From JBQTHI01 sp052390035 (GTDB taxonomy: Bacteria > Actinomycetota > Acidimicrobiia > Spongiisociales > ZC4RG35): DNA of 54,532 bases. A program made the translations under genes and the position numbers. Where the stretch lies: the NCBI GenBank assembly GCA_052390035.1, contig JBQTHI010000055.1, positions 1 through 54,532 on the forward strand. The letters run 5' to 3'. Shown in pieces: positions 14,600 to 23,947 of the stretch (positions are counted from its first letter, which is position 1; each line of letters opens with the position of its first letter). The notes beneath the pieces were generated by a model that saw only the letters and a program-made list of their open reading frames with translations, made no database searches and was not told the origin of the DNA.

Positions 14600-16324
14600 T
14601 CAAGTCTGCCCCTCGACTTTCTGCTCCCGTTGCAAAGCTATCAGACGGCGGAGCGTCTCGGAATACACCTCGCCCGACGGGTCGAGTTCGGCCAGCTCCT
14701 GTTCGAGCCGCTTGATCTGTGGTTCGAGGGCGCGGCTTCGGGCGCGACGAACCACCTCGCCCGGATCCTTGGACAATGGCCGGGGATCGAGGGCAACCCG
14801 AGACAGGAGCTCGAAATGCTCGAGCCCGTTCAGATCGAGGGGCGTGCCGCCGGGGGTCGTGTTTCTCCGGGCGACCACCTCGTCATATGCCTCCAGCAGA
14901 TCGCCATCGAACCAAGAACGGTCGATGCTGATGTTCTGCAGCTCGACTGGGTTGTCCAGAACAAGCCGAAGCATCTCGTGCTGCACAGGATCATGCTGTT
15001 CGACGGCGGCACCGACCGCCTTGGGGCCGCCACGTCGCTCACCGCCGAAGGCCAGCTCTATCGTCGGAACGTCGACTCCGATCAGCCGGGCAGCAAAGCG
15101 GACGTACTCGCCGCGAGCCACCGGGTCTGTGACCCGGCCCAACAGTCGGACGGTGTTCTTAATAGCCCGCGCTCTCCCTTCCGGCTCTGTGAGGTTGTGT
15201 TTGCCAATCTCCTTCTCGAGTCGGAATTGGAGAAGGGGGCGTGACGCCTTGACCGCCTTCGCCAGATCGGCACCACGCTCCGCCTGAACGAGATCGGCCG
15301 GGTCCATACCATCGGGCATTTCGGCCACCCGAAGATCGAAGTCGAGGTCGACGGGTGCCTTCAACTGGTCGCCCCGCAAGGCCGCCCCGGCACCGGCCTG
15401 GTCCGAGTCGAAGGCCAGCACCACCCGATCGGTGAACCGGCGGAGCAGATCGAAGTGGTCCTCGCCCAGGGCAGTGCCGCAGGTGGCGACTGCCGTTTCG
15501 ACCCCGGCCCGGTGACAGGCGATCACATCGAAATACCCTTCGACCACCACCGCCTCCTGCGATCGGGCAATCGCACCTTTGGCGCGGTTGAGGCCATAGA
15601 GGAGCCGGCTCTTCTGGTAGAGCCGCGACTCCGGCGAGTTCAGGTATTTCGGTGAGGCCCCCTCGATGCCACGGCCGCCAAACCCGACCGGGTCGCCCCG
15701 CAAGTCAAAGATGGGGAACACCACCCGTCGCCGGAAGAGGTCGTAGAGCTTTCCCCCTCTCCCCCGCCGGGCCAGGCCGGCGTTGAGCATCGTTCGATCT
15801 TTGACTCCCTTCTCCCGGAGGGCGGTGATGAGGGCGTCCCAACTTTCCCTCTCCGGGGCGTAGCCGATGAGGTAGTCGTCGACCGTCTCGGCGCCGATCC
15901 CACGACCGCGGAGATAGGCCCGTGCCGGCCCGGCGTCAGGTGCCGACCGCAACATCGTCTGATAAACCTCAACGGCCTTGCGCACCGCGTCGACCAACTC
16001 GTCGTGTTCACCTCGTCGTTTGACGACTCCTGGATCGGTCTCCAACTGTATTCCGGCGGAACCGGCGAGCAATTCGACCGACTCGTTGAAGTCGAGACCC
16101 TGGGTCTCCTCGATGAACGTGAAAACGTCACCACCTTTTCCGCATCCGAAGCAGTGATAGAGACCCCGGGCAGGATCGAGGGAGAGGGACGGCGTTTTCT
16201 CCTGGTGGAAGGGGCAGACGGCGACGAATGCTCGCCCCTGACGTTTGACAGTGGTAACGGCTCCGACCAGATCGACCAGGTTGGTGGCTGCCCTCACCCG
16301 GTCGATGTCCACGCGGCGATACAC
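14600..16324 (-). CDS. dnaG: DNA primase
   Basis: 574 residues. It synthesises RNA primers for replication. The N-terminal CHC2 zinc finger is CPFHQEKTPSLSL with YHCFGCGKGGD. The catalytic core follows, with the Toprim acidic motif in AVVVEGYFDVIA and AFDSDQAG. The C-terminal helicase-binding region is shorter and divergent, as usual outside Enterobacteria. The start is GTG 16324; GTG 16312 is also in frame. Its stop is a few bases from the rpoD start, so the two are co-transcribed. Confidence 0.96.
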   Translation of the reverse strand: MYRRVDIDRVRAATNLVDLVGAVTTVKRQGRAFVAVCPFHQEKTPSLSLDPARGLYHCFGCGKGGDVFTFIEETQGLDFNESVELLAGSAGIQLETDPGVVKRRGEHDELVDAVRKAVEVYQTMLRSAPDAGPARAYLRGRGIGAETVDDYLIGYAPERESWDALITALREKGVKDRTMLNAGLARRGRGGKLYDLFRRRVVFPIFDLRGDPVGFGGRGIEGASPKYLNSPESRLYQKSRLLYGLNRAKGAIARSQEAVVVEGYFDVIACHRAGVETAVATCGTALGEDHFDLLRRFTDRVVLAFDSDQAGAGAALRGDQLKAPVDLDFDLRVAEMPDGMDPADLVQAERGADLAKAVKASRPLLQFRLEKEIGKHNLTEPEGRARAIKNTVRLLGRVTDPVARGEYVRFAARLIGVDVPTIELAFGGERRGGPKAVGAAVEQHDPVQHEMLRLVLDNPVELQNISIDRSWFDGDLLEAYDEVVARRNTTPGGTPLDLNGLEHFELLSRVALDPRPLSKDPGEVVRRARSRALEPQIKRLEQELAELDPSGEVYSETLRRLIALQREQKVEGQT

Positions 16325-16365
16325 CAGAAGAGGTTACCGGTGCAGGGGGGGCCAAACCCGCAAAC

Positions 16366-16410
16366 CTGGGGCTCCACCAAATGGTTTCGTTGGTTGGAAC
16401 CCTGGGTTCG
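16366..16410 (-). repeat. Dispersed 3'-end palindromic repeat, copy A
   Basis: Read on the minus strand it begins CGAACCCAGGGTTCCA (16410-16395), then CCAACGA, and ends GGTGGAGCCCCAGG. Its arms (GGGGCTCCACCAA and TTGGTTGGAACCCT on the plus strand) pair across a nine-base loop. It starts seven bases after the stop of the YceI gene and is in the same orientation. Copies B (32757) and C (53762) share the CGAACCCAGGG start, the CCA/TGG stem and the AGCCCCA end. Confidence 0.65.
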
Positions 16411-16416
16411 CAGGTC

Positions 16417-17139
16417 TTATTGGCTGCGGGCGGCGACGAACTCGAGCGAGATGGTCACCAGTTCGCTGACGTCGGCAACGCCGGGGGCGTTGGGAATGCC
16501 GATGCCGAAGTCGTTCCGGTTGACCTCTGCCTCGGCGAAGCCCCGGATCTGGTCGGGTGTTTCCAGCGTGGCAGTGACCGCGAACCTCACCGATTGGGTG
16601 GCGCCTTTAATGGTGAGTTCACCGGTGACGGTGAACTCGATCTGCTGGCCAATTTCGATCGGCCCACTCAAACCATCGATGCTGGCGGGCAGGAACGAGA
16701 TCAGCTCGTGTTCGTCGTTGCCCGAATCGAGGATCACCGAGCTGCGAATCGCCCGGTCGCGGTTGCTGCTGTCGGTCCGGAAGGTACGGGCGTTGATTAG
16801 GATCTCGCTGATCTGAGAAGCGGCCGGGTCGTCGGGGTCGAAGGCCACCTGACCCGCCACCTCGTTGGTCAGCCCGACCACCGTGTTGGAGTTGCCAAGA
16901 AGGTTCTCGCCCAGCGTGAACGAGGCGGTCGACTCCAAAGGCACGAGCACGTAATTGCCGCCGGCCTCGGCGGCCGCGGTTGTGGTCGCGGCGGTGGTCT
17001 CTGCCGGCAACGTCGTCGGCAGCGGCGGGGTGGTCAACTCGGTTGATGGCTCACCGGAACCACCGGAGAAGTAGATGTAGGCGAGGGCCGCTCCCCCGAG
17101 CAGCACCACCGCGATCACCAGATTCCTGATCAGTCTCAC
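16417..17139 (-). CDS. Membrane-anchored YceI-family protein
   Basis: 240 residues. An N-terminal helix (LVIAVVLLGGAALAYIYF) anchors it, followed by a Thr/Pro/Ala-rich linker (residues about 30-60) and then a YceI-type lipocalin-like barrel: SQISEILINARTFRTDSSNR and DRAIRSSVILDSG. The next part is IEFTVTGELTIKGATQSVRF, and the C-terminus is FGIGIPNAPGVADVSELVTI. YceI proteins bind isoprenoid or lipid-like ligands outside the cytoplasm; the ligand here is unknown. It is followed by the palindromic repeat. GAGATGACAAG precedes the ATG. Confidence 0.88.
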   Translation of the reverse strand: MRLIRNLVIAVVLLGGAALAYIYFSGGSGEPSTELTTPPLPTTLPAETTAATTTAAAEAGGNYVLVPLESTASFTLGENLLGNSNTVVGLTNEVAGQVAFDPDDPAASQISEILINARTFRTDSSNRDRAIRSSVILDSGNDEHELISFLPASIDGLSGPIEIGQQIEFTVTGELTIKGATQSVRFAVTATLETPDQIRGFAEAEVNRNDFGIGIPNAPGVADVSELVTISLEFVAARSQ

Positions 17140-17200
17140 TTGTCATCTCCTGTAAGGGCGAAACCTGATATACGAACCCAGCCGCCGGCCAGGTTCCCAA

Positions 17201-18502
17201 TCACAGGCGTTCCCGAAGATGGTCGAGGACCCCGTTCATCGCCACCCGATCCTGTTCCATGGTGTCGCGATTACGGATGGTGACCGCCTGATCGTTCAAA
17301 GTTTCGAAGTCGACCGTCAGACAGAACGGAGTCCCGATCTCATCCTGACGGCGGTATCGACGCCCGATCGACTGGGTGACATCCACCTCCAGCATGAAAT
17401 GGCGACGCAACTCGGCGGCCAACTTGACCGCCGGCTCGATCAATTCCGGTTTCTTCGACAGAGGGAGGATGGCCAGCTTGTAGGGGGCCAGCCGGGGATG
17501 GAGCTTGAGCACCGTCCTGCTCTCCCCCCGCACCTCCTCCTCGGAGTAGGAGTCGATCAGAAATGCAAAGGTGGTGCGAGTCGCCCCCGCCGCCGGCTCG
17601 ATCACGTAAGGAAAGAAGCGTTCGTTGCTGTCCTGATCGAAATAACGGAGATCCTCCCCGGAGTGCTCGGAGTGCTGGCGAAGGTCAAAGTCGGTCCGGT
17701 TGGCGATCCCCTCCAACTCGTCCCATCCCCAGGGGAAGTCGTATTCGACGTCGACGGTGGCCGCCGAATAGTGGGACAGCTCGTCCTGTTGGTGTGAACG
17801 GACCCGTAGATGATCGGCGTTAATGCCCAGATCGGTGTACCACTGAGAACGGGTGCCGACCCAATAAGTGAACCAGCGAGGCGCTTCCTCGGGCCGGCAG
17901 AAGAATTCCATCTCCATCTGCTCGAACTCCCGGGTTCGGAACACAAACTGGCCGGGGGTGATCTCGTTGCGGAAGGACTTGCCCACCTGGGCGATTCCAA
18001 ACGGCAGCTTGAGGCGGTTGGCTCGCCGGACACTCTCAAAGTTGATGAAAATCCCCTGGGCGGTCTCGGGGCGGAGATAGACCAGGTTGTCATCGTCCTC
18101 CACCGGGCCCATATGGGTGCGGAACATCAGGTTGAAGGCCCGCGGCTCGGTGAAGCTGTCCTTGGCCCCACAGTTGGGGCATACGTTGGGATCGTCGAGC
18201 TTGTCGAGCCGGAATCGCTGGTTGCAGTTTTTGCATTCGACCAAAGGGTCGGTGAAGGCTGCTTCATGCCCCGACGCCTGCCACACCTGGCGGGCCTGGA
18301 GGATGGCCGAGTCGAGGCCGACGACGTCGTCCCGTTCCTGGACCATCGCCCGCCACCACTCGTTCTTGACGTTGCGTAGCAGCTCGACGCCGAGCGGTCC
18401 GTAGTCATAGGCCGATCGGATTCCTCCGTAGATCTCGGAGGATTGGAAGACAAAGCCCCGGTGTTTGGCGAGGGCGGCAATCTTGTCGAGCGAAACCGGC
18501 AT
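17201..18502 (-). CDS. glyS: Glycyl-tRNA synthetase, homodimeric type
   Basis: 433 residues, class II synthetase charging tRNA-Gly. Class II motif 1 lies around YDYGPLGVELLRNVKNEWW, motif 2 around VGKSFRNEITPGQFVFRTRE, and motif 3 in the C-terminal GATRTTFAFL. A zinc-ribbon insert has CKNCNQRF and CPNCGAKD. The anticodon-binding domain is at the C-terminus (LAPYKLAILPLSKKPELIEP). The length and single chain identify the eukaryote-like GlyQS form used by actinobacteria, not the alpha2beta2 type. Confidence 0.97.
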   Translation of the reverse strand: MPVSLDKIAALAKHRGFVFQSSEIYGGIRSAYDYGPLGVELLRNVKNEWWRAMVQERDDVVGLDSAILQARQVWQASGHEAAFTDPLVECKNCNQRFRLDKLDDPNVCPNCGAKDSFTEPRAFNLMFRTHMGPVEDDDNLVYLRPETAQGIFINFESVRRANRLKLPFGIAQVGKSFRNEITPGQFVFRTREFEQMEMEFFCRPEEAPRWFTYWVGTRSQWYTDLGINADHLRVRSHQQDELSHYSAATVDVEYDFPWGWDELEGIANRTDFDLRQHSEHSGEDLRYFDQDSNERFFPYVIEPAAGATRTTFAFLIDSYSEEEVRGESRTVLKLHPRLAPYKLAILPLSKKPELIEPAVKLAAELRRHFMLEVDVTQSIGRRYRRQDEIGTPFCLTVDFETLNDQAVTIRNRDTMEQDRVAMNGVLDHLRERL

Positions 18503-18590
18503 CGGAACCGGGAAGGGTAAACCGGCCCCGTGTCTTGCTCATGTGATCTCGGTAACGATGCCGTAACCCTCGGGGCGCAGGCTTTGGGGT

Positions 18591-19109
18591 ATGCTCAACC
18601 AAAGAGTTCACCCGGCGATCAAGGGCGCTGCCCTTGGTCTGTCGTGGGGCATTGCCATGCGGCTGTGGATGCGGTTCATCAGCACCGACCCCGAGTTCAG
18701 CTGGTCGGGCACCGGTTTCATCCTCGGGGCCACAACCCTCGCCGGGATGCTGCTCGGGTTTGGATGGGCCGCCTGGTCTGAGAATCGGGGCAACGTGTGG
18801 CGAGCGATCGGCCTCGCCATTCTTCCCCTAGGAATGGGGGCGGGAATGATCATGCTGCCCACCGTGCTGCTGGGAGGGATGGGGCTGGGCCGCAAGACCT
18901 GGCCCACATGGCTTCGAGCAGCGTTGATCGTCGCCGCCATAGGGTTTCAGGGGTGGTTCTTCGCCACCGCCGGTGACCTTCCCCCCGGACGGACGTTGCC
19001 GGCCCTTCTCATTTACGGCTCGTTGATCTCGCTTGAAGCCCTGGCGTTCTCGATCCCGTTCCTGCCATCCCGCACGCCCTCTGTGGTTCCGGTGCCGCAA
19101 ACCTCATGA
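18591..19109 (+). CDS. Hypothetical integral membrane protein
   Basis: 172 residues with about five membrane helices (IKGAALGLSWGIAMRLWMRF, GTGFILGATTLAGMLLGFGW, IGLAILPLGMGAGMIMLPTV). The N-terminal RLWMRFISTDPEFSWSGTG is distinctive, but I do not recognise a named family. It is divergent from glyS and overlaps the next membrane protein gene by four bases (ATGA), so the pair is co-expressed and probably works together. Function unknown. Confidence 0.75.
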   Translation: MLNQRVHPAIKGAALGLSWGIAMRLWMRFISTDPEFSWSGTGFILGATTLAGMLLGFGWAAWSENRGNVWRAIGLAILPLGMGAGMIMLPTVLLGGMGLGRKTWPTWLRAALIVAAIGFQGWFFATAGDLPPGRTLPALLIYGSLISLEALAFSIPFLPSRTPSVVPVPQTS

Positions 19110-19588
19110 GCGGTGAGACCGTCGTAGCTTCCCGTCAGCGGTGGGAACGGCTGGCGGTCAAACTGGGCATCAACAGCCTCGCTGGCTTCGTCGCCGGCGT
19201 CGTTGGCCTGGGCCTACTGACGTTCCGCGGGGTGATGAGGCTGCTCACCATTACCTCGGGGCAGGCGGGGCTTGCCTTCACCGCCGGCGTCGCCGTCTAT
19301 GTCGGACTGTTCTTCCTCCTCGTCCATCGGCTGGAGAACTCGTGGCGGATGCCGAAACCGCTTCTCATCGTTCTGGGAGTGGCCTCTGGCGGACTCCTCC
19401 TTCTCCTTATCGTGAGCGCCTTTGGGAACATGGTCATGGGGTTGGTCGCCGCTCTCGTTTTGGGGACGATGGCCGCGGGAATCTGGAGTGGCAGTTCCTG
19501 GCAGGCGCCGGTGGCCAGGATCTTGGTGTTGGTGGTGGCCGTCCTTGGTTGGATAGCCTGGATCCAGGCTTCGGTCCAGATCGTCTAG
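19106..19588 (+). CDS. Hypothetical integral membrane protein
   Basis: 160 residues, about five hydrophobic helices (LAGFVAGVVGLGLLTFRGVM, GLAFTAGVAVYVGLFFLLV, LIVLGVASGGLLLLLIVSAF, and a C-terminal LVLVVAVLGWIAWI). Coupled by ATGA to the previous membrane gene. Its stop overlaps the uppS stop on the other strand. No named family is recognised. Confidence 0.7.
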   Translation: MSGETVVASRQRWERLAVKLGINSLAGFVAGVVGLGLLTFRGVMRLLTITSGQAGLAFTAGVAVYVGLFFLLVHRLENSWRMPKPLLIVLGVASGGLLLLLIVSAFGNMVMGLVAALVLGTMAAGIWSGSSWQAPVARILVLVVAVLGWIAWIQASVQIV

Positions 19589-20352
19589 GCCCGTCGGTCC
19601 TCGGCTCTGCCAAAGCGTCGCTCCCTCCCCTGGAACTCGAGCACTGCCTCCAGTAAGTGGTGACGGTTGAAGTCGGGCCAGAGAACACCGGGGAACATGA
19701 ACTCGGCATAGGCCGCCTGCCAGAGAAAAAAGTTGGACAGCCGATGTTCTCCCGATGTGCGGATCACCAAGTCGAGGTCGGGCATCGCGGGCACGTAGAG
19801 ATTGCGGGAAACGGCCTCCTCGTCGATTTCATCCGCGGTGACGTCCCCGCCCAGCACCGCCTCCGCCAGTCGGCGGGCGGAGCTCGCTATCTCCCGCCGG
19901 CTTCCATAGTTGAAGGCGAACACCAGAGTGAGACGGTCGTTGTCAGCCGTGAGGGCAGAGGCCTCCGCCATATGATGGCGGTTTCGGTCCGGAACCCGAC
20001 GATCGTCGAGATCCCCGGCAAAGAGCATCCGCACTCCCTGGCGGTGCAGATCGTTTCTCCGTCGGGTGAGAAGGTCTTCGTTGAACCACATCAGAAACTC
20101 GACCTCTTCGGGATCCCTATCCCAGTTCTCGGTGGAGAAGGTGTAGGCACTGAGCCATTTGATCCCGATCTCCAGAGCTCCCTCCACGGTGTCGAAGAGC
20201 GCTTCCTCACCGGCCGCGTGCCCGGCGGTGCGAGGCAGCCCGCGGGCTTTGGCCCAGCGCCCGTTGCCATCGAGAATCAGACCGACGTGACGCGGAATTC
20301 GGTCCCGGTCGAGAGCCGAGAGGTCGAGGGCCGTTGGGTTCGGATCAGCCAT
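19585..20352 (-). CDS. uppS: Undecaprenyl diphosphate synthase / cis-isoprenyl transferase
   Basis: 255 residues from ATG 20352. It condenses isopentenyl diphosphate units in the cis configuration to make the lipid carrier of peptidoglycan synthesis. The catalytic motif LILDGNGRWA has the Mg-binding Asp at 28. Further motifs are AYTFSTENW, FAFNYGSRREI, and DLVIRTSGEHRLSNFFLWQ followed by AYAEF. The ATG at 20352 is inside the last codons of recO (8-base overlap), which makes it the natural coupled start, although the frame is open to 20400. Confidence 0.95.
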   Translation of the reverse strand: MADPNPTALDLSALDRDRIPRHVGLILDGNGRWAKARGLPRTAGHAAGEEALFDTVEGALEIGIKWLSAYTFSTENWDRDPEEVEFLMWFNEDLLTRRRNDLHRQGVRMLFAGDLDDRRVPDRNRHHMAEASALTADNDRLTLVFAFNYGSRREIASSARRLAEAVLGGDVTADEIDEEAVSRNLYVPAMPDLDLVIRTSGEHRLSNFFLWQAAYAEFMFPGVLWPDFNRHHLLEAVLEFQGRERRFGRAEDRRA

Positions 20353-21064
20353 CCAGGACGGCCAGGGAGGAGAGCCGCCGTTCGAGGTGGTATTCGACAA
20401 ACCGGCGAGTCACTCCCATCGCCTCGCCGGCCAAGGCCGGGTCGGTCGGCGGAAGCAGGCTGAGGTCGGCGGCCGCCAGACCGGACAGGTATTGGGTCAG
20501 CCCCGGACGCAGGCGCACCGTTCCTTCGGACCGGCAGCTGCCACACATCACCCCCCCGCCGGAAAAGCTAAAGCGGGCCAAAGGCTCCTTGGAACCGCAG
20601 GAGGCGCAACGTTCGAGAGCGAGCGCCAGGCCTGCGGCCGAGGCGAGCTTCAACAGAAAGGCGCTCACCATGTCCCGGCCGCCCCCTCCACCGTCGAGGG
20701 CTCGCAACCCCCGTTGGAGCAACAGGAAAAGCCGATGTGAGTTTTCGCCTTCCTGGGCCACCGCGTCGATGGCCTCGACCATGGTGGCGGCTGTCATCAC
20801 CCGATCGAGGTCGGATCGCAGGTGGGGGAACGCCTCGATCACCGCCACCTGGGTGATCGTTTCCAGGTTGCGACCCTGATAAACCACCAGATCGACATGG
20901 GAGAAAGGTTCCAACCGGCCCCCGAACCGGCTCTTGGTCTTTCGCACCCCTTTGGCGACGGTGCGGAGTTTCCCCCGGTTGGGGCTGAGCAAAACCACCA
21001 CCCGGTCGGCCTCGCCAAACGGGTATGAGCGGAGGACGATCCCCTGATCGGAACGAAGCGGCAT
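20345..21064 (-). CDS. recO: DNA repair protein RecO
   Basis: 239 residues from ATG 21064. RecO helps RecR load RecA onto SSB-coated single-stranded DNA in gap repair. The N-terminal OB fold is clear (GIVLRSYPFGEADRVVVLLS, then GKLRTVAKGVRKTKSRFGGR). A C-terminal zinc knuckle has CASCG and CGSC. The ATG chosen is internal to a slightly longer frame (21106) because the OB fold begins right there. It is followed by uppS with an 8-base overlap, the usual actinobacterial order. Confidence 0.95.
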   Translation of the reverse strand: MPLRSDQGIVLRSYPFGEADRVVVLLSPNRGKLRTVAKGVRKTKSRFGGRLEPFSHVDLVVYQGRNLETITQVAVIEAFPHLRSDLDRVMTAATMVEAIDAVAQEGENSHRLFLLLQRGLRALDGGGGGRDMVSAFLLKLASAAGLALALERCASCGSKEPLARFSFSGGGVMCGSCRSEGTVRLRPGLTQYLSGLAAADLSLLPPTDPALAGEAMGVTRRFVEYHLERRLSSLAVLDG

Positions 21065-21163
21065 CGGTGGGAACGCTAATGGCGCTGGTCGGCGCACCTG
21101 CGGCAACCCCTATCAGAGAAGGCTGCCGAAACCAGGCATCCACCTCCGGCACAATGTGGAGAG

Positions 21164-22150
21164 ATGACCCTCCGCCCCGCCTCTCGTCACACAACGGTCG
21201 TCGTCGTCGGGGCCGGCGTTTCCGGCCTGACCTGCGCAACTTTGCTCGCCGAGGCAGGTTTCACCACCCGGATCGTCGCCGCCGAAGCGCCTGATTCGAC
21301 GACATCGATGGTGGCGGCGGCGGTTTGGACCGCTTCCGGCCATTCACCAGAGAGCCGCCACTTCGCTTGGTCGCTCAGAACCCGGAAGGTGTTTGCCGAT
21401 CTGGCCGCCGACCCTTCTGATGGGGTGATACCACTAATCCAGTACGAGCTAGAGGTGGATCATCTCCCACCACATGGATGGGAGGTGGACTACGAATGGA
21501 TCCGCTCATTGGGCGATGACGAGCTACCCGCTGGCTATGGCGGTGGATGGCGGATCGATGGTTTCCGCATCGACCCCACCATCTACCTTCCCTGGCTCCT
21601 CGATCGGTTTCACGCCGCCGGCGGAAACGCCACGTGGCAGCGGCTGGCGCGGCTCGAGGAGGTCGACGCCGACGTAGTAGTCAACTGCACCGGGCTAGGG
21701 GCGCGGGAGTTGTGTGACGACCGAGAACTAGTTCCGATCCGTGGTCAGGTGGTGGCGGTCAAGCTGGCCGGGATCGCCGAAGGTATCTCGGATGAACACG
21801 ACCTTGACCGCATCCGCTACGTCTATCCCCGCACCGATGAGGTGATCCTCGGAGGCACCCGCGAAGTGGGTGGGGCCTCTCTCCAACCCGATCCAATGAC
21901 AACGGCTCGGATCATGGCCGATTGCCGCCAGTTGGTCCCGGCGCTGGCCGACGCCGAGTTCATCGAGGCGAGGGTGGGCCTGCGTCCGGGTCGGCCGACC
22001 GTCCGCCTCGAAACCTCCCGACTGGGCGATCGACGTCCTGTCGTTCACAACTACGGACACGGAGGGCAGGGCTACTTGCTGTCGTGGGGCTGCGCCGCCG
22101 AGGTTGTCGATCAGGTCACAGCTCTTGGGGGCGATTCTTACGACCCGTAA
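21164..22150 (+). CDS. D-amino-acid oxidase family FAD enzyme
   Basis: 328 residues. It oxidises D-amino acids to 2-oxo acids with release of ammonia and hydrogen peroxide. VVVVGAGVSGLTCATLLAEA is the Rossmann FAD motif. DVVVNCTGLGARELCDD, PIRGQVVAVKL and IEARVGLRPGRPTVRLE are typical of DAAO. The family C-terminal signature is VHNYGHGGQGYLLSWGCA. No peroxisomal-like tail. It is divergent from recO and overlaps the convergent TauE gene by 35 bases. Its place beside a peptide importer and an ornithine cyclodeaminase gene suggests amino-acid catabolism. Substrate range cannot be told. Confidence 0.92.
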   Translation: MTLRPASRHTTVVVVGAGVSGLTCATLLAEAGFTTRIVAAEAPDSTTSMVAAAVWTASGHSPESRHFAWSLRTRKVFADLAADPSDGVIPLIQYELEVDHLPPHGWEVDYEWIRSLGDDELPAGYGGGWRIDGFRIDPTIYLPWLLDRFHAAGGNATWQRLARLEEVDADVVVNCTGLGARELCDDRELVPIRGQVVAVKLAGIAEGISDEHDLDRIRYVYPRTDEVILGGTREVGGASLQPDPMTTARIMADCRQLVPALADAEFIEARVGLRPGRPTVRLETSRLGDRRPVVHNYGHGGQGYLLSWGCAAEVVDQVTALGGDSYDP

Positions 22151-22916
22151 GGATCCGGCCGGCGGAAATGATCAACAGGGCGGCGAACAGGATGGCCGAG
22201 AGGGTGGGATCGAGCCTCACTGCGACCAAGGAGAAGAGAAAGGAAGTGACCACGCCGGCTGCCCCGACGGTCAATCCGATCCGTAGGTCGGCAGTGTGGT
22301 GTCGCAGGTTCTGAACGCTTCCCACGATGGCTGTTGGCACGATTACCGCCAGCGAGGTCCCCTTGGCAACGGCGGTGGGAATCGAGAACAGCAGGTTTTG
22401 GGCTGGGACCATGATCACTCCCCCACCGACGCCCATCAGCCCCGCCAGCGCCCCCGTCGCCAGCCCGAGGACGATCAGCCCGATTACCGCAACCGCATCG
22501 AGGGGAAGGCGTCCAGCCCCCTCTTCAATGGCGATGACCATGCGAACGGCGGTCAGCAACAGGAGTACCGCGAATGATCGCTGCAGCGTGCGCAGGGGAA
22601 GGGTCCGCAACAGACGGGTTCCGATGATCGTGCCGACCGTCGAGCCGGCCAGGAGCAGCAACGCCACCGCCCAGTCGACGCTGGCATGGACGGCGTAGCC
22701 GATCATGCCGGCCAGGCCCATTGGGGCGACCGCCACGAGGGAGGTGCCTTGCGCCATGCGCTGATCGATGTGGACGAAGCTGACCAGCGCCGGCACCACC
22801 AGGATCCCTCCTCCGACCCCGAACAAACCCGACAGCATCCCGGCAAATACCCCGATCGCAATGGCCACACCGAGCGGTGCGCCCCGCCGGGTGGAAAGAC
22901 CTGTTACATCACGCAC
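22116..22916 (-). CDS. TauE/SafE family membrane permease
   Basis: 266 residues, about eight helices. The two repeats of the family each begin with a Gly-rich motif: GMLSGLFGVGGGILVVPAL and GALAGLMGVGGGVIMVPA. These proteins export or import sulfonates, sulfite or other anions. GTG 22916 lies two bases after the stop of dppF, so it is the last gene of the peptide-importer operon and may move a product or anion linked to the imported substrate. The 3' end overlaps the DAAO gene by 35 bases. Confidence 0.88.
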   Translation of the reverse strand: MRDVTGLSTRRGAPLGVAIAIGVFAGMLSGLFGVGGGILVVPALVSFVHIDQRMAQGTSLVAVAPMGLAGMIGYAVHASVDWAVALLLLAGSTVGTIIGTRLLRTLPLRTLQRSFAVLLLLTAVRMVIAIEEGAGRLPLDAVAVIGLIVLGLATGALAGLMGVGGGVIMVPAQNLLFSIPTAVAKGTSLAVIVPTAIVGSVQNLRHHTADLRIGLTVGAAGVVTSFLFSLVAVRLDPTLSAILFAALLIISAGRILTGRKNRPQEL

Positions 22917-22918
22917 AT

Positions 22919-23947
22919 CTACCGAAACCAGCAGGCGGCGAGGTTGTTCATGCCTTTGTCCTCGAAAGGCGGCTCCTCAACCCGGCATCGATCCTGGACG
23001 ATCGGGCAACGGGTGTGAAACCGGCACCCGATCGGGGGGCTGATCGGGTTCGGGATTTCCCCGGTGAGAGGGACCCGTCGACGTTCCCGTTGCAGGACCG
23101 GGTCGGGAATGGGCACCGACGAGAGGAGGGCCTCGGTGTAGGGGTGGGTGGGATGGTTGTAGATGGCGTCACGGTCGGCCAGCTCCACGAGCTTCCCGGC
23201 GTACAGGACGGCGATCCGATCTGAGAGGTGACGCACGACCGACAGATCGTGGGCGATAAACAGGTAGGTCAGCCCCAACTCATCCTGCAGGTCAGCGAGC
23301 AGATTGACGATCTGCGCCTGAATGGAGACATCGAGGGCGGAAACGGGCTCGTCAGCGATTATTAGGTCCGGCTTGAGGGCGAGGGCCCGGGCGATCACGA
23401 TCCTCTGCCGCTGGCCCCCGCTAAAGGAGTGGGGATAACGAACGGCGGCGTCTTTGGGAAGGCCGACCAGCTCCAGCAACTGGTGGACCCGATCCGAGCA
23501 AGCATCGGTGTTCTTCTCCAGCCCGTGCACAACCAACGGCTCTGCAACGATGTCGACTACCCGCATCCGCGGGTTGAGCGATCCGTATGGATCCTGAAAG
23601 ACGAGTTGCATATGGCGCCGGAGCTGGCGCAATTCCTCACCTTCGAAGTTGGTTATGTCCTGGCCGTTGAAAACGACTCGTCCACTCGTGATCGGTACCT
23701 TCCGCAGAATGGCGCGCCCGGTAGTCGACTTGCCGGATCCCGATTCTCCGACGAGACCGAGGGTTTCACCTCTCCGGATGTCAAAGGTGACGCCGTCCAC
23801 GGCATGGAGAACCTGCTTCTGGCGACCCCAGAAACCCGTCCGGCCCACCGGGAAGTGGACCGTCAGGTCCTCGACGCGTAAGAGCGGGTCGCCTTCAGCC
23901 GACGGACCCAGCGACGGGCGCACCGACGGTTCTGATATCGAATGCAC
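22919..23947 (-). CDS. dppF: Dipeptide/oligopeptide ABC importer, ATP-binding protein (DppF-like)
   Basis: About 342 residues. Walker A is GESGSGKS, the signature is SFSGGQRQRIVIARALALKP, and Walker B is LIIADEPVSALD. The C-terminal oligopeptide/dipeptide extension, PNPISPPIGCRFHTRCP with further Cys residues, is the iron-sulfur-type domain of DppF/OppF. GTG 23947 is taken as start, overlapping the end of dppD; a longer frame begins at 24028. Pairs with the DppD-like ATPase to drive peptide uptake. The [GR]EIPNP spacing is normal. Confidence 0.92.
   Translation of the reverse strand: MHSISEPSVRPSLGPSAEGDPLLRVEDLTVHFPVGRTGFWGRQKQVLHAVDGVTFDIRRGETLGLVGESGSGKSTTGRAILRKVPITSGRVVFNGQDITNFEGEELRQLRRHMQLVFQDPYGSLNPRMRVVDIVAEPLVVHGLEKNTDACSDRVHQLLELVGLPKDAAVRYPHSFSGGQRQRIVIARALALKPDLIIADEPVSALDVSIQAQIVNLLADLQDELGLTYLFIAHDLSVVRHLSDRIAVLYAGKLVELADRDAIYNHPTHPYTEALLSSVPIPDPVLQRERRRVPLTGEIPNPISPPIGCRFHTRCPIVQDRCRVEEPPFEDKGMNNLAACWFR

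Noticed and set aside
13953..15287. 444-codon plus-strand frame opposite rpoD and dnaG
   Set aside because: Shadow frame. The minus strand encodes two well-known core proteins here.
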